From Collinsella sp. (lineage in GTDB: Bacteria > Actinomycetota > Coriobacteriia > Coriobacteriales > Coriobacteriaceae), in contig JAHYYK010000002.1 of assembly GCA_019425005.1 (NCBI GenBank), forward strand, positions 21,670 through 85,669: 64,000 bases of DNA. Reading direction: 5' to 3'. This document shows positions 26,216 to 36,118 of the stretch, piece by piece (position 1 is the stretch's first letter; each line of letters opens with the position of its first letter). A program made the translations under genes and the position numbers. The notes under the pieces are model-generated. The model ran no database searches and was not told the origin of the DNA. It saw only the letters and a program-made list of their open reading frames with translations.

Positions 26216-26257
26216 ATTCGGCTGTTGCACTAACTGATGCATGAAGGGCAAGTAAAC

Positions 26258-26632
26258 ATGTACGCAATCGTTAACACGGGCGGCAAGCAGTACAAGGTCG
26301 CCACCGACGATGTCATCACCGTCGAGAAGATCGAGGGCAATGAGGGCGACAAGGTCACCCTGCCGGTTATCTTCCTCAACGATGGTAAGAAGATCGTCAC
26401 CGATCCCGACAAGCTGGCCAAGGCCAAGGTTACCGCTCAGATCGTTGAGCAGTTCAAGGGCGAGAAGCAGCTGGTCTTCAAGTTCCACAAGCGTAAGCGC
26501 TATCGTCGTCTGAAGGGTCACCGTCAGCAGCTCACCAAGCTGAAGATCGTGAAGGTCCAGGCTACGTCCCGCGCCAAGAAGGCTGTCAAGGCAGAGGCCG
26601 AGGCTGTTGCCGAGGCTCCCGTCGCCGAGTAG
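26258..26632 (+). CDS. rplU: 50S ribosomal protein L21
   Basis: A 124-residue ribosomal protein opening MYAIVNTGGKQYKV, with the conserved KRKRYRRLKGHRQQLTKLKI region that binds 23S rRNA. It is about 20 residues longer than usual because of an Ala/Glu-rich tail (AKKAVKAEAEAVAEA), which is likely disordered. The start at 26258 follows GAAGGG by nine bases; an in-frame ATG 21 bases earlier is less likely given the family start. It is transcribed from its own strong promoter with rpmA. Confidence 0.97.
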   Translation: MYAIVNTGGKQYKVATDDVITVEKIEGNEGDKVTLPVIFLNDGKKIVTDPDKLAKAKVTAQIVEQFKGEKQLVFKFHKRKRYRRLKGHRQQLTKLKIVKVQATSRAKKAVKAEAEAVAEAPVAE

Positions 26633-26665
26633 ATTACACTCGTAACGAAAGAGTAGGTATACACA

Positions 26666-26923
26666 ATGGCACACAAAAAAGGACTCGGTTCCTCCCGTAA
26701 TGGCCGTGACTCCCGCGGTCAGCGCCTTGGCACGAAGCGCTATGCCGGCCAGACGGTAACCACGGGCACGATTCTCGTCCGTCAGCACGGCACTCACATC
26801 CACCCGGGTGAGAACGTTGGCCGTGGCAAGGACGACACGCTGTTCGCGCTGGTCGACGGTACCGTTGAGTTCCACAAGGGTATCAAGCACAGGGTCAGCG
26901 TACGCCCGCTCGCGAACGCGTAA
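26666..26923 (+). CDS. rpmA: 50S ribosomal protein L27
   Basis: An 85-residue ribosomal protein near the peptidyl-transferase centre. It begins directly [16 protein letters not shown], the mature-like form, and lacks the cleavable N-terminal extension typical of Firmicutes L27. The [20 protein letters not shown] core is normal. It lies 33 bases after rplU and is followed by a strong terminator. No DUF464/ysxB gene lies between L21 and L27, unlike B. subtilis. Confidence 0.98.
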   Translation: MAHKKGLGSSRNGRDSRGQRLGTKRYAGQTVTTGTILVRQHGTHIHPGENVGRGKDDTLFALVDGTVEFHKGIKHRVSVRPLANA

Positions 26924-26948
26924 TTCACCCTTCATAGAGCACATATGT

Positions 26949-26992
26949 GGGAGGCACTTGAGTTTTAGGATTCAAGGGTCTCCCTCTTTTTT
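26949..26992 (+). terminator. terminator after rpmA
   Basis: GGGAG...TTGA pairs with TCAA...CTCCC over about 13 positions with one mismatch, around a ten-base loop, followed by TCTTTTTT. The obgE ribosome site AGGAGG begins three bases beyond. Confidence 0.88.
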
Positions 26993-26996
26993 GTAG

Positions 26997-28475
<1,479 letters not shown>

Positions 28476-28478
28476 GCC

Positions 28479-29156
28479 ATGTCGCTGCGCGGTGGAATCG
28501 GTCTGCCCGAGCTTCCTCTAGAGGACGGGCAGGAGTTTAGGCTCGGCATTATGGGTGGCACCTTTGATCCCATCCATTACGGGCACCTGGTGACCGCCGA
28601 GCAGGCGCGCGAGTCGCTCGACTTGGACGCTGTGCTCTTTATGCCGGCGGGCTCTCCTGCCTTTAAGCTTGACAAGCCGGTGACGCCTGCCGAGGACCGT
28701 TATGCCATGACGGTCCTCGCCACCGCCGCGAACCCGGCCTTTTTGGCGAGCCGGTTCGAGATCGACCGTCCGGGTGTAACCTATACGGCCGATACGCTTC
28801 ATGCCCTTCGCGACTTTTACCCGCCGCAGGTAAAGCTCTACTTTATTACGGGCGCCGACGCGATTATCGATATCGTGACCTGGCATGATGCCGAACGAAT
28901 CGCTGAGCTTGCTACCTTTATTGCGGCAACGCGACCGGGCTTTGATATCGATACGGCGCGTGCCCGAATCAAAGAGTCGGGGCTGCCGTTCGACGTGCGC
29001 TATATTCAGATTCCGGCGCTGGCGATCAGCTCGACGAACATTCGTAAGCGTGTTGCCCGCGGTATGAGCGTACGCTATCTTACGAGCGAGTCCGTGCTCG
29101 GCTACATTCGCAAACGCAGGCTATATGCCGATTTGGGCCAAGAAGATTTTGAGTGA
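28479..29156 (+). CDS. nadD: nicotinate-nucleotide adenylyltransferase
   Basis: Makes deamido-NAD from nicotinate mononucleotide and ATP. The 225-residue protein has the nucleotidyltransferase motif GGTFDPIHYGHL at about residues 25-36 and the second ATP motif ISSTNIRKRV near 185. A 20-residue N-terminal extension (MSLRGGIGLPELPLEDG) precedes the catalytic core; the extension could instead mean a later start, but no better ATG or ribosome site is seen. It begins three bases after the obgE stop and is followed by yqeK, its usual partner. Confidence 0.96.
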   Translation: MSLRGGIGLPELPLEDGQEFRLGIMGGTFDPIHYGHLVTAEQARESLDLDAVLFMPAGSPAFKLDKPVTPAEDRYAMTVLATAANPAFLASRFEIDRPGVTYTADTLHALRDFYPPQVKLYFITGADAIIDIVTWHDAERIAELATFIAATRPGFDIDTARARIKESGLPFDVRYIQIPALAISSTNIRKRVARGMSVRYLTSESVLGYIRKRRLYADLGQEDFE

Positions 29157-29168
29157 TGGGGGTCTACG

Positions 29169-29777
29169 TTGTCGGTAGAGGATCAGTTTGAGGGCGATGA
29201 GCGCGCGCTGCTCACGCGCATTCAAGAGCTGCTCGATGTTCGCTTGAAGGATAAGCGCAAGCGCTATGTGCATTCGCTGGGTGTTGCCGAGACCGCACTT
29301 CATCTGGCCGAGGTCTACGGCGTCGACCGCTTTGATGCCGCTGCCGCCGGCTTGATCCACGACTGGGACAAGGTGCTTTCCGATGACGAGCTGGTCACGC
29401 GCGCTCTGCATTACGGCATTAAGATTGCCGGCTCTCCTTCTGCCGCGACGCCACTTTTGCATGGCCCTGTTGCCGCCTATGAGCTTCCGCAGCTTTTTCC
29501 CGAGCTGTCGCCGGCCGTTTTCCAGGCTGTCGACCGTCACACCGTGGGTGCCTGCGACATGACGCCGCTCGATATGGTGGTCTTTGTGGCCGATGCCATC
29601 GAGCCCAACCGCCACGGTGACTATGCGCATGCGCTACGCAAGATGGTGGGGGAGTCGACGCTCGATGAGTTGTTCTTCTCCTGTTTTGCGCAGGGTCTGG
29701 TCTATGTGATCCAGTCCGGGCGCTATCTTTATCCCACGGCTATTTCGATTTACAACCATTACGCCCAGCTGCGTTAG
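29169..29777 (+). CDS. yqeK: YqeK-type HD phosphohydrolase
   Basis: A 202-residue HD-domain enzyme; family members split diadenosine tetraphosphate symmetrically into two ADP. The metal-binding residues are the histidine in RYVHSLGVAETA, the HD pair in IHDWDK, and HGPVAA, DRHTVG and FVADAIEPNR further along. The start is TTG 29169 with a weak GGGGG upstream. It lies between nadD and rsfS, as in B. subtilis. Confidence 0.93.
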   Translation: MSVEDQFEGDERALLTRIQELLDVRLKDKRKRYVHSLGVAETALHLAEVYGVDRFDAAAAGLIHDWDKVLSDDELVTRALHYGIKIAGSPSAATPLLHGPVAAYELPQLFPELSPAVFQAVDRHTVGACDMTPLDMVVFVADAIEPNRHGDYAHALRKMVGESTLDELFFSCFAQGLVYVIQSGRYLYPTAISIYNHYAQLR

Positions 29778-29804
29778 CTCGGGCTGTCTAGAAAGAGGTA
29801 TTCC

Positions 29805-30260
29805 ATGGCCGACGAGACCATGACCGACGAGCAGATTCTTGAAGGTGTGGAGCACAAGAGCTTCGTCGCCACGTCCGACCGCACTGCCGCCTCGCTGTCT
29901 GCGAGCGGTGTCGCCGCCGAGGATGTCGCCCGCGCCGCCGCGCAGGCCGCCTACGACAAGAAAGGCGAGGACGTGCAGGTGCTCGATCTGACCGAGCTCT
30001 CCGACGTGTGCGACTACTTTGTGCTCGCCACCGGTACCAATAACCGTCAGGTCGATTCTATCGTCGACGAGATCGAGGAGAAGGTCGCCGAGGCTTGCGG
30101 CGAGCACCCGTTCTCCATCGAGGGTCGCGAGCAGAAGACCTGGATGCTCATGGACTATGGTTCGGTTGTCGTCCACGTCTTCACTCCCGAAGCCCGCGAC
30201 TTCTACCGCCTCGAGAAACTCTGGGGAGACGCCCCCCAGCTCCCCCTCGACCTCCTCTAA
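29805..30260 (+). CDS. rsfS: ribosomal silencing factor RsfS
   Basis: A 151-residue factor that binds L14 and blocks subunit joining in starvation. The core is VQVLDLTELSDVCDYFVLATGTNNRQVDSI and a later WMLMDYGSVVVHVFTPEARDFYRLEKLWGDAP region. About 45 residues precede the usual N-terminus (rich in Ala, Thr and acidic residues); either this is an extension or a later start is used, though AAAGAGG before the ATG at 29805 supports the long form. Its stop codon shares one base with the left 35-bp REP repeat. Confidence 0.94.
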   Translation: MADETMTDEQILEGVEHKSFVATSDRTAASLSASGVAAEDVARAAAQAAYDKKGEDVQVLDLTELSDVCDYFVLATGTNNRQVDSIVDEIEEKVAEACGEHPFSIEGREQKTWMLMDYGSVVVHVFTPEARDFYRLEKLWGDAPQLPLDLL

Positions 30261-30294
30261 ATGATTTTTCTGGGACGGGGATAAAATAATCATT
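30260..30294 (+). repeat. left 35-bp REP-type repeat of the RAYT unit
   Basis: Begins AATGATT and ends AATCATT, so the ends of the repeat are themselves inverted, with GGGACGGGGAT in the middle. It matches the reverse complement of 31134-31168 at 29 of 35 positions. It starts on the last base of the rsfS stop codon. Confidence 0.85.
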
Positions 30295-30304
30295 GCTACC
30301 GTTT

Positions 30305-30345
30305 GCCGAACCGCTCACCTTTGTTGGGCGGTTCGGCCCTTTTCT
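30305..30345 (+). terminator. terminator of the obgE-rsfS operon
   Basis: GCCGAACCGC pairs perfectly with GCGGTTCGGC, extended inward by three pairs, followed by CCTTTTCTT. It lies inside the segment bounded by the two 35-bp repeats, which argues that the left repeat was inserted between rsfS and its terminator. Confidence 0.85.
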
Positions 30346-30397
30346 TCCTTTCCTTTTGTATGCTGTGACTACTGCATCCTTGGAAGGGAGGGTTTCG

Positions 30398-31138
30398 ATG
30401 ACTCGTGTTGCCCGTGCGTTGTCCGAACTCGGCCATTATCACGTCATGCTCAAGGGCTGTGCTGGCCAGCTGATCTTCGAAGACGATGACGATCGCCTTT
30501 ATTTTCTCAATCTATTGAACAGACGATTTACGTCCGCTCATATTCGTCTTCTTGCCTGGTGCCTCATGGACAATCATGTTCACCTGCTATTTGATGATCT
30601 CGATAATCAGATGAGCGTTGCTATGCATGCGATTGATACGGCATATGCGAAACACTTCAATCAAAAAACCGGCCGCCGCGGACCGGTGTTCCAGGAACGA
30701 TTCAAGAGTGTGATCATTTCTGACGACAAACAGCTGCTCCGTTGCGTCCGATACATACACGATAATCCTGCAAAAGCAGGTATTTCTTCTGCTCCTCTGT
30801 ATCGCTGGAGCAGCTTCCATGAGTATTTCTCTCATCCCGAAATTTGTGATTGTGAAGGTATTCTCAATCTGTTTGGGGGTACGGAAGCGTTTTATCTTTC
30901 GAGTACCGACGGCAAGCCTAATCCCTATTTTATGCCCGAAGGTAAGCATATCTCCGATATGGATGCGCTGGAAGTTGCCCGGGCTCTTTTGGCTCCGCAT
31001 GAGCCTTATCAGCTTAAAACTTTGCCGAAATCAGAGCGAAATCGTCTTCTGGCAGTGTTGAGGCATCGGGGGTTTACGATTGACCAGATTTCGCGTCTGA
31101 CGGGAATTGGGACCAATATCATTCAAAGGGCGAAATGA
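30398..31138 (+). CDS. REP-associated tyrosine transposase (RAYT, Y1/HUH family)
   Basis: A 246-residue IS200-like single-strand DNA transposase. HYHVMLKG opens the Y1 domain, the metal-binding HVH lies in CLMDNHVHLLF (residues 60-62), Tyr83 in AYAKHFNQKTGRRGPVFQ is a candidate nucleophile, and CVRYIHDNPAKAG with YRWSS is the usual RAYT downstream signature. A C-terminal segment (RGFTIDQISRLTGIGTNIIQRAK) looks like a helix-turn-helix. The start is ATG 30398, with GGAAGGGAGG upstream; an open frame extends further but crosses the terminator. Its AT content is higher than that of its neighbours, suggesting transfer. The frame is intact, so it is probably functional on the flanking repeats. Its stop lies in the right repeat. 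Confidence 0.92.
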   Translation: MTRVARALSELGHYHVMLKGCAGQLIFEDDDDRLYFLNLLNRRFTSAHIRLLAWCLMDNHVHLLFDDLDNQMSVAMHAIDTAYAKHFNQKTGRRGPVFQERFKSVIISDDKQLLRCVRYIHDNPAKAGISSAPLYRWSSFHEYFSHPEICDCEGILNLFGGTEAFYLSSTDGKPNPYFMPEGKHISDMDALEVARALLAPHEPYQLKTLPKSERNRLLAVLRHRGFTIDQISRLTGIGTNIIQRAK

Positions 31139-31168
31139 TTAAAAAATCCCCGTCCTAGAATAATCATT
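31134..31168 (-). repeat. right 35-bp REP-type repeat of the RAYT unit
   Basis: Inverted partner of 30260-30294: it begins AATGATT, contains ATCCCCGTCC and ends AATCATT. It contains the stop codon of the transposase gene. Confidence 0.85.
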
Positions 31169-31198
31169 CGCAGCTGCCCGGCTTTTTTGCCTTAGGGA

Positions 31199-32452
31199 CT
31201 AATCGTTGAAGCGGGATTGGCGGCCGAAGGATAGGGCGGTGTCGCCGAACTTGTCTCGGACGGCGTCGATCGCGACGGAGAGCTCGCGGCGGTCGCTGGA
31301 TTGGGCTCCGCGGTCGTCGACTTCGCAGAACAAGTCGGTCTGGATGCCGCCCTGATGGTCAAAGTCGCTCATGCCGATGCCCGCTAAGCGAACATGCATG
31401 CCTTCCTGCCAGATGTTGTCGAGCAGTTCGAGTGCAACCGCCACGAAGATGTTCTCATCGTCGGTCGGATGAGGCAGCCGGCGCTGTGCCGTACGCCCGC
31501 TGCCATACGAATACTTAAGCTTGAGCGTTACCGTGGCACCCGTCAGCCCCTGACGGCGCAGACGGCGCCCCACTGACTCTCCCAACAGTGCAATCGCCGC
31601 TTCGATGTCCTGACGCTCAGTCAAATCTTTCGCAAAGGTGCGTTCATTGCTGACCGATTTGACCTCGCGCCCTTCATCGAGACTCGTGACTTCGGAGATT
31701 TCGAGTCCTAGCGCACGCTGGCGCATGCGTTCGCCGTTGACGCCAAAAATAGAGGCCAGTGTGGACTCGGGCGCGCGCGAAAGCTCGCCGAGGGTGTAGA
31801 TGCGCATGCGGCGCAGTCGCTCCTCGGCCGAGCGTCCGATGCCGCTCATGGCAGATACCGGCAGCGCGGCCAAAAAGCGCTGCTCGGTTCCGGGGCGCAC
31901 GATGGTCAGCCCAAACGGCTTATCCCGCTCGCTTGCGATCTTTGCGACCGTCTTGTTGCAGCCCACACCAATGGAGCACGTCACTCCCAGCGCTGCCACG
32001 CGGTCGCTTATACGCCGCGCAACCAGCAACGGGTCTTCGGGCGCAAAGCGACCCGGTGTGATATCGATAAAGGCTTCGTCGATGGATACGCGCTCCACGC
32101 GCGGCGTCTCCTCGGCAAGAATCGCCATGACCTGCGCGCTCACCTCGCGGTAGCGATCAAAATGCCCGTGCGTCCAAATGGCTTGCGGGCACAAGCGCCG
32201 CGCCTCGGCCGAGGCCATGGCAGAGTGCACGCCAAAGCGCCGCGCCTCATACGAACACGTGGACACGACGCCACGCGAATCGGCGTCCCCGCCCACGATG
32301 AGTGGCTTTCCGCGCCATTCGGGATGATCGAGCATCTCCACGCTCGCAAAAAACGCATCGAGGTCCATGAGGCCCACCGCCGGACCCGTCCAGGGAGGCG
32401 GCGTGACGCCCATGGCATCCTCATAACCGTATGTATGTTCGCGTCTTTCCAT
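31199..32452 (-). CDS. dinB: DNA polymerase IV (Y family)
   Basis: A 417-residue translesion polymerase. The palm has MDLDAFFASVE (first catalytic aspartate) and the SIDEAFIDIT segment with the DE pair; CSIGVGCNKTVAKIASERDKP and the little-finger domain follow. The sequence ends FGRQSRFND without an obvious beta-clamp peptide of the QLxLF type, though ALSFG may serve. Two starts are possible: ATG 32452, which stands about ten bases after a TATACT hexamer and would give a leaderless message, or ATG 32413, preceded by GAGG at five bases. It is divergent from rpsP and stands alone. Confidence 0.94.
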   Translation of the reverse strand: MERREHTYGYEDAMGVTPPPWTGPAVGLMDLDAFFASVEMLDHPEWRGKPLIVGGDADSRGVVSTCSYEARRFGVHSAMASAEARRLCPQAIWTHGHFDRYREVSAQVMAILAEETPRVERVSIDEAFIDITPGRFAPEDPLLVARRISDRVAALGVTCSIGVGCNKTVAKIASERDKPFGLTIVRPGTEQRFLAALPVSAMSGIGRSAEERLRRMRIYTLGELSRAPESTLASIFGVNGERMRQRALGLEISEVTSLDEGREVKSVSNERTFAKDLTERQDIEAAIALLGESVGRRLRRQGLTGATVTLKLKYSYGSGRTAQRRLPHPTDDENIFVAVALELLDNIWQEGMHVRLAGIGMSDFDHQGGIQTDLFCEVDDRGAQSSDRRELSVAIDAVRDKFGDTALSFGRQSRFND

Positions 32453-32496
32453 GTCATGAGTATACCGCGCAGCTCATGTGGGGTGCGTGTATGTGC

Positions 32497-32524
32497 TTGC
32501 AAATCCCGAATTCTTGTCTAAGAT
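32497..32524 (+). promoter_or_regulatory. upstream promoter of the rpsP operon
   Basis: TTGCAA and TAAGAT are 16 bases apart. The leader to rpsP would be about 120 bases. Confidence 0.55.
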
Positions 32525-32568
32525 ATGGATTTGCCCTCGACTACACCGAAGAAGTTGGTCTCACGGAC

Positions 32569-32597
32569 TTCACCTGCCCGCGTCGATGGCGTATTAT
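32569..32597 (+). promoter_or_regulatory. proximal promoter of the rpsP operon
   Basis: TTCACC and TATTAT are 17 bases apart, giving a leader of about 50 bases before the TTG start of rpsP. Confidence 0.5.
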
Positions 32598-32653
32598 GTT
32601 CAACTGTTTGTTTGTAGTTGCAGCCTAAAGCTGCTTGGTTGGAGGAGTTTCCT

Positions 32654-32995
32654 TTGGCAGTCAAGATTCGCCTTGCTCGTCACGGCGCTAAGAAGCGTCC
32701 GTACTACCGTGTCGTCGTTGCCGATTCCCGCGCCCCGCGTGACGGTCGTATCATCGAGGAGGTTGGCCGCTACAACCCGATGACCGCCCCCAAGACCATC
32801 AACCTCGACCTCGAGAAGATCGCCGACTGGCAGTCCAAGGGCGCTCAGCTCACCGACGCCGTCGCCGCTCTGGTCAAGGCCGCCAACGAGGGCGAGAAGA
32901 CCGAGACCGTCGTCAAGAAGTCCAAGAAGCAGCTCGCCAAAGAGGCCGAGGCCGCTAAGGCTGCCGCTGAGGCCGCTGAGGGCGCCGAGGAGTAA
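32654..32995 (+). CDS. rpsP: 30S ribosomal protein S16
   Basis: A 113-residue ribosomal protein ([35 protein letters not shown] onward; RRVGRYNP-type region is EVGRYNP). It carries about 30 extra residues of Lys/Ala/Glu at the C-terminus. The start is TTG 32654, with GGAGGAG six bases before it; the upstream in-frame ATG at 32618 does not fit the family. It opens the rpsP-khpA-rimM-trmD-lepB operon, an order shared with B. subtilis (rpsP-ylqC-rimM-trmD). Confidence 0.97.
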   Translation: MAVKIRLARHGAKKRPYYRVVVADSRAPRDGRIIEEVGRYNPMTAPKTINLDLEKIADWQSKGAQLTDAVAALVKAANEGEKTETVVKKSKKQLAKEAEAAKAAAEAAEGAEE

Positions 32996-32998
32996 ATC

Positions 32999-33283
32999 GT
33001 GCCTGAGGTTGACGCTGCACAGCTCGAGGGTGAGGCAATGCTCTCAGATCGCATCGCCGATCTCGTCGAATATCTCGTTGTTCAGATCGTCGACGACCCG
33101 GATTCCGTGAGCCTTGAGGTCATCGATGGTGACGACGCCTCTACGATTGAGGTTTCGGTCGCCGAGGATGACGTCGCTAAGGTCATCGGCCGTCGTGGCC
33201 GTACCATCAAGGCCATTCGCACGCTCGCCCGTGCACTGGCCGCTCGCCTCGACACTGCTGTCGAGGTAGAGGTTCTGGGCTAG
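32999..33283 (+). CDS. khpA: KhpA-type KH domain RNA-binding protein
   Basis: A 94-residue single KH-domain protein. The GxxG loop is seen in KVIGRRGRTIKAIRTLARALAA. Homologues bind RNA with KhpB and affect cell division and length in Gram-positives. The GTG at 32999 has GAGGAG six bases upstream; an ATG at 33038 (after GAGGGTGAGG) would give an 81-residue form closer to the family length, so the start is not settled. Between rpsP and rimM, as expected. Confidence 0.92.
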   Translation: MPEVDAAQLEGEAMLSDRIADLVEYLVVQIVDDPDSVSLEVIDGDDASTIEVSVAEDDVAKVIGRRGRTIKAIRTLARALAARLDTAVEVEVLG

Positions 33284-33287
33284 GACT

Positions 33288-33809
33288 TTGAGGTCCCAGT
33301 ACAAAAACATCGCCCGTGTGGTCAAGCCGCACGGAAGGAAGGGGGAGGTCCTCGCGCAGCCGCTGCGGGGGCTTCCTTCTGTATTAGAGCCGGGCATGCG
33401 CGTAGCCCTGACGCCGCCGGCGCTCAAGCGCGACCGCTTTTGCACGGTCGTGTCCGTCACCGATACGGGCGATGGCGATCTGGTCTCGTTTGAGGGTATT
33501 GACGACTTGACGGCCGCCGAGGGCATCACGGGATGCTATGTGCTGGCAAATCGCGACGACTTTGAGCTCGATTCGCTCGACGCCGCCTATACCGACCTGA
33601 TGGGTCGCGAGGTGGTCGACGAGCGCTTCGGTTCGCTCGGCACGATCGTCGAGATCATGTCGACGCCCGCTAACGATGTTTGGGTTGTCGAGGGCGATCG
33701 GTACGGCGAGGTACTGATTCCCGTGATCGAGCAGGTTGTGCTCGATCTTTCCGACACAGGAACAATTTCCGTCCACGTTATGGACGGCCTGATCGATATG
33801 GACAAGTAG
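33288..33809 (+). CDS. rimM: ribosome maturation factor RimM
   Basis: A 173-residue 16S rRNA processing factor that binds S19. The N-terminal barrel starts NIARVVKPHGRKGEV, and the PRC-barrel follows with DLMGREVVDERFGSLGTIVEI and VLIPVIEQVVLDLS. The start is TTG 33288, four bases after the khpA stop, with only a weak AGGA. Tightly packed before trmD. Confidence 0.94.
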   Translation: MRSQYKNIARVVKPHGRKGEVLAQPLRGLPSVLEPGMRVALTPPALKRDRFCTVVSVTDTGDGDLVSFEGIDDLTAAEGITGCYVLANRDDFELDSLDAAYTDLMGREVVDERFGSLGTIVEIMSTPANDVWVVEGDRYGEVLIPVIEQVVLDLSDTGTISVHVMDGLIDMDK

Positions 33810-33819
33810 GGAGGACAAC

Positions 33820-34578
33820 ATGCTGATCGAGACCCTTTCGGTCTTTCCCGAGATGTTTGAGCCCGTCATGTCCACATCGATCTTGGGCCGCGCCCGCAAG
33901 GCCGGCCTTTTTGATTTTAAGGCGTATAACCTGCGCGACTGGACGCACGACCGCCATCGTACCGTCGATGACGAGCCGTACGGCGGTGGGCAGGGCATGC
34001 TCATGAAGGTCGAGCCTATCGCAGAGGCCATCGAGGCCATTAGCGCAGAGGGTCCCAAGCCTACTGTGGTGTTCTTTACCCCCTGTGGCGAGCCCTTTAC
34101 GCAGCATGTGGCCGAGCGCCTGCTCAAAAGTGAGCGCCTGCTGTTTGTGTGCAGCCGCTACGAGGGCGTCGACGAGCGTGCGTATGCGTATGCCGATGAG
34201 CGTCTGTCGATCGGCGACTACGTGCTTACGGGTGGCGAACTTCCCGCTATGGTCGTTGCCGATGCCGTCGTACGCCTGATTCCCGGCGCCCTGGGCGACG
34301 AGATGAGCAACGTCGACGAGTCGTTCTCGACCGCCGAGGACGGAGGACTGCTCGAGTACGCGCAGTACACCCGTCCTGCCGAGTTCAACGGCGAGGGCGT
34401 GCCGCCGGTGCTTGTGAGCGGCGATCACGCCAAGGTCGATGCTTGGCGTCGCAAGAATGCCATCGAGCGCACCTGCCGCTGGCGTCCCGACCTGATCGAG
34501 ACGGCACGGCTTACGCCCCAGGAGCGCGCATACGCGCAGGAGATTCTGGACGCTTCGTATTCGCAGAGCGAGGAGTGA
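33820..34578 (+). CDS. trmD: tRNA (guanine-37-N1) methyltransferase
   Basis: A 252-residue SPOUT enzyme that methylates G37 of tRNAs reading CNN codons, protecting frame. It has the knot signatures YGGGQGMLMKVEPI, CSRYEGVDERA and the SIGDYVLTGGELPAMV segment that binds SAM. Length is normal. GGGAGGA precedes the ATG. It ends two bases before lepB. Confidence 0.97.
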   Translation: MLIETLSVFPEMFEPVMSTSILGRARKAGLFDFKAYNLRDWTHDRHRTVDDEPYGGGQGMLMKVEPIAEAIEAISAEGPKPTVVFFTPCGEPFTQHVAERLLKSERLLFVCSRYEGVDERAYAYADERLSIGDYVLTGGELPAMVVADAVVRLIPGALGDEMSNVDESFSTAEDGGLLEYAQYTRPAEFNGEGVPPVLVSGDHAKVDAWRRKNAIERTCRWRPDLIETARLTPQERAYAQEILDASYSQSEE

Positions 34579-34580
34579 GA

Positions 34581-35144
34581 ATGGTTCCATCGCAGCATTC
34601 CGCGTTGAGGGGCGCCTTTGAGTGGATCGCGGTCATCGCAATCGCGCTCGTGGCCTCCTTCCTGATCCGCACCTTTGTGGTCGAGCCCTTTGTGGTGCCC
34701 ACCGGCTCTATGGAGGACACGATCGAGATCGGCGATCAGATTCTGGCGCAGAAGGTGAGCCTCGAGCTCGGTCAGCCCGTCAAACAGGGTGATATCGTGG
34801 TGTTCCACAACCCTGATGCCACGTCTGAGCATGACGTGCTGGTAAAGCGCGTCATCGCCACGGCCGGTCAGACGGTCGACCTTCAGGACGGCAAGGTCGT
34901 CGTCGACGGCCAGGCGCTCGATGAGGACTATACGACCGGCATGAGCTGGCCGCTTTCGGTCCAGGCCCCTGGCGCTCAGGTGAGCTATCCCTACACCGTT
35001 CCCGACGGGTGCGTGTGGGTGATGGGCGACAACCGCGAGAACTCTGCTGACTCCCGCTATTTTGGCCCGGTCGACCGCTCCGACTTGATCGCCGTGGCGC
35101 TTGTGCGCTACTGGCCGCTCAACCGTATCGGCGCTATCGACTAA
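34581..35144 (+). CDS. lepB: signal peptidase I
   Basis: A 187-residue type I leader peptidase of the small Gram-positive type with one N-terminal membrane helix (WIAVIAIALVASFLIRTFVV). The catalytic serine is in PTGSMEDTI (about residue 42), the general-base lysine in DVLVKRVIATAGQ, and the box GDNRENSADSRYFG closes the site. It releases secreted proteins outside the membrane. The start at 34581 follows GAGGAG by five bases, which settles it. Last gene of the rpsP operon. Confidence 0.96.
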   Translation: MVPSQHSALRGAFEWIAVIAIALVASFLIRTFVVEPFVVPTGSMEDTIEIGDQILAQKVSLELGQPVKQGDIVVFHNPDATSEHDVLVKRVIATAGQTVDLQDGKVVVDGQALDEDYTTGMSWPLSVQAPGAQVSYPYTVPDGCVWVMGDNRENSADSRYFGPVDRSDLIAVALVRYWPLNRIGAID

Positions 35145-35203
35145 AAACCGCTATAGTACAGTACCTAACCGTGTAATCGTTTCGACGAGGGGATATTAGA
35201 GGC

Positions 35204-36115
35204 ATGAACGCTTCATCGCTTTCCTTCCAAGACATCATCCTGCGCCTCCAGCAGTACTGGGGCGAGCAGGGCTGCGTCATTATGCAGCCCTATGACTCCG
35301 AGGTCGGTGCCGGTACCTTCCACACCGCGACTACGCTGCGCTCGCTCGGTCCCGCCGAGTGGCGCACCTGCTATGCGCAGCCCTGCCGCCGTCCCGCCGA
35401 CGGCCGCTACGGCGAGAACCCCAACCGCATGCAGCACTACTATCAGTTCCAGGTGCTCATCAAGCCCTCGCCGGTCAACGCCCAGGAGCTCTACTTGGGT
35501 TCGCTGGCCGCCATTGGCCTGGACCCCAACGACCATGACGTCCGCTTTGTCGAGGATGACTGGGAGAGCCCGACCCTGGGCGCCTGGGGCCTTGGCTGGG
35601 AGGTCTGGCTCAACGGCATGGAGGTCACGCAGTTTACGTACTTCCAGCAGGTGGGCGGTATCGAGGTCGACCCCGTGCCCGTCGAGATCACCTATGGCCT
35701 GGAGCGTATCGCCATGTATGCCCAGGGTGTCAACTCCGTCTACGATCTGGTGTGGAGCTACCTGCCCGATGGCACGCCTATGACCTACGGCGACGTGTTC
35801 CTCGAGAACGAGCGCGAGTTCAGTGCCTATAACTTTGAGGTCGCCAACGTCGAGATGATGCGTCAGAAGTTTGACGACTATGAGGCCGAGTGCCATTCCT
35901 GCCTGGAGCGCAAGCTGCCGCTGCCGGCGTACGACTGTGTCATGAAGTGCAGCCACGCTTTCAATCTGCTCGATGCCCGTGGCGCGCTGTCCGCGGTCGA
36001 GCGTGCCAACTACATCCTGCGCGTCCGCGCCGTCGCCAAGGCGTGCTGCGAGGCCTACATGGCCGAGGTCGCCGGAGTCAACGAGAATGCCGACCAGGAA
36101 GGCGAGGTGGCGTAA
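35204..36115 (+). CDS. glyQ: glycyl-tRNA synthetase alpha subunit
   Basis: A 303-residue catalytic subunit of the bacterial alpha2-beta2 Gly[35 protein letters not shown] at the start, and RCYAQP-like [30 protein letters not shown] as the class II core. The product charges tRNA-Gly with its partner. A TATAGT hexamer at 35152 may be the -10 of its promoter, without a clear -35. It is followed by glyS after three bases. Confidence 0.97.
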   Translation: MNASSLSFQDIILRLQQYWGEQGCVIMQPYDSEVGAGTFHTATTLRSLGPAEWRTCYAQPCRRPADGRYGENPNRMQHYYQFQVLIKPSPVNAQELYLGSLAAIGLDPNDHDVRFVEDDWESPTLGAWGLGWEVWLNGMEVTQFTYFQQVGGIEVDPVPVEITYGLERIAMYAQGVNSVYDLVWSYLPDGTPMTYGDVFLENEREFSAYNFEVANVEMMRQKFDDYEAECHSCLERKLPLPAYDCVMKCSHAFNLLDARGALSAVERANYILRVRAVAKACCEAYMAEVAGVNENADQEGEVA

Positions 36116-36118
36116 GCC

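Noticed and set aside
30293..30397. A longer start for the RAYT gene at 30293
   Set aside because: The extension crosses a strong terminator, encodes a hydrophobic stretch foreign to the family, and ATG 30398 has an excellent ribosome site.
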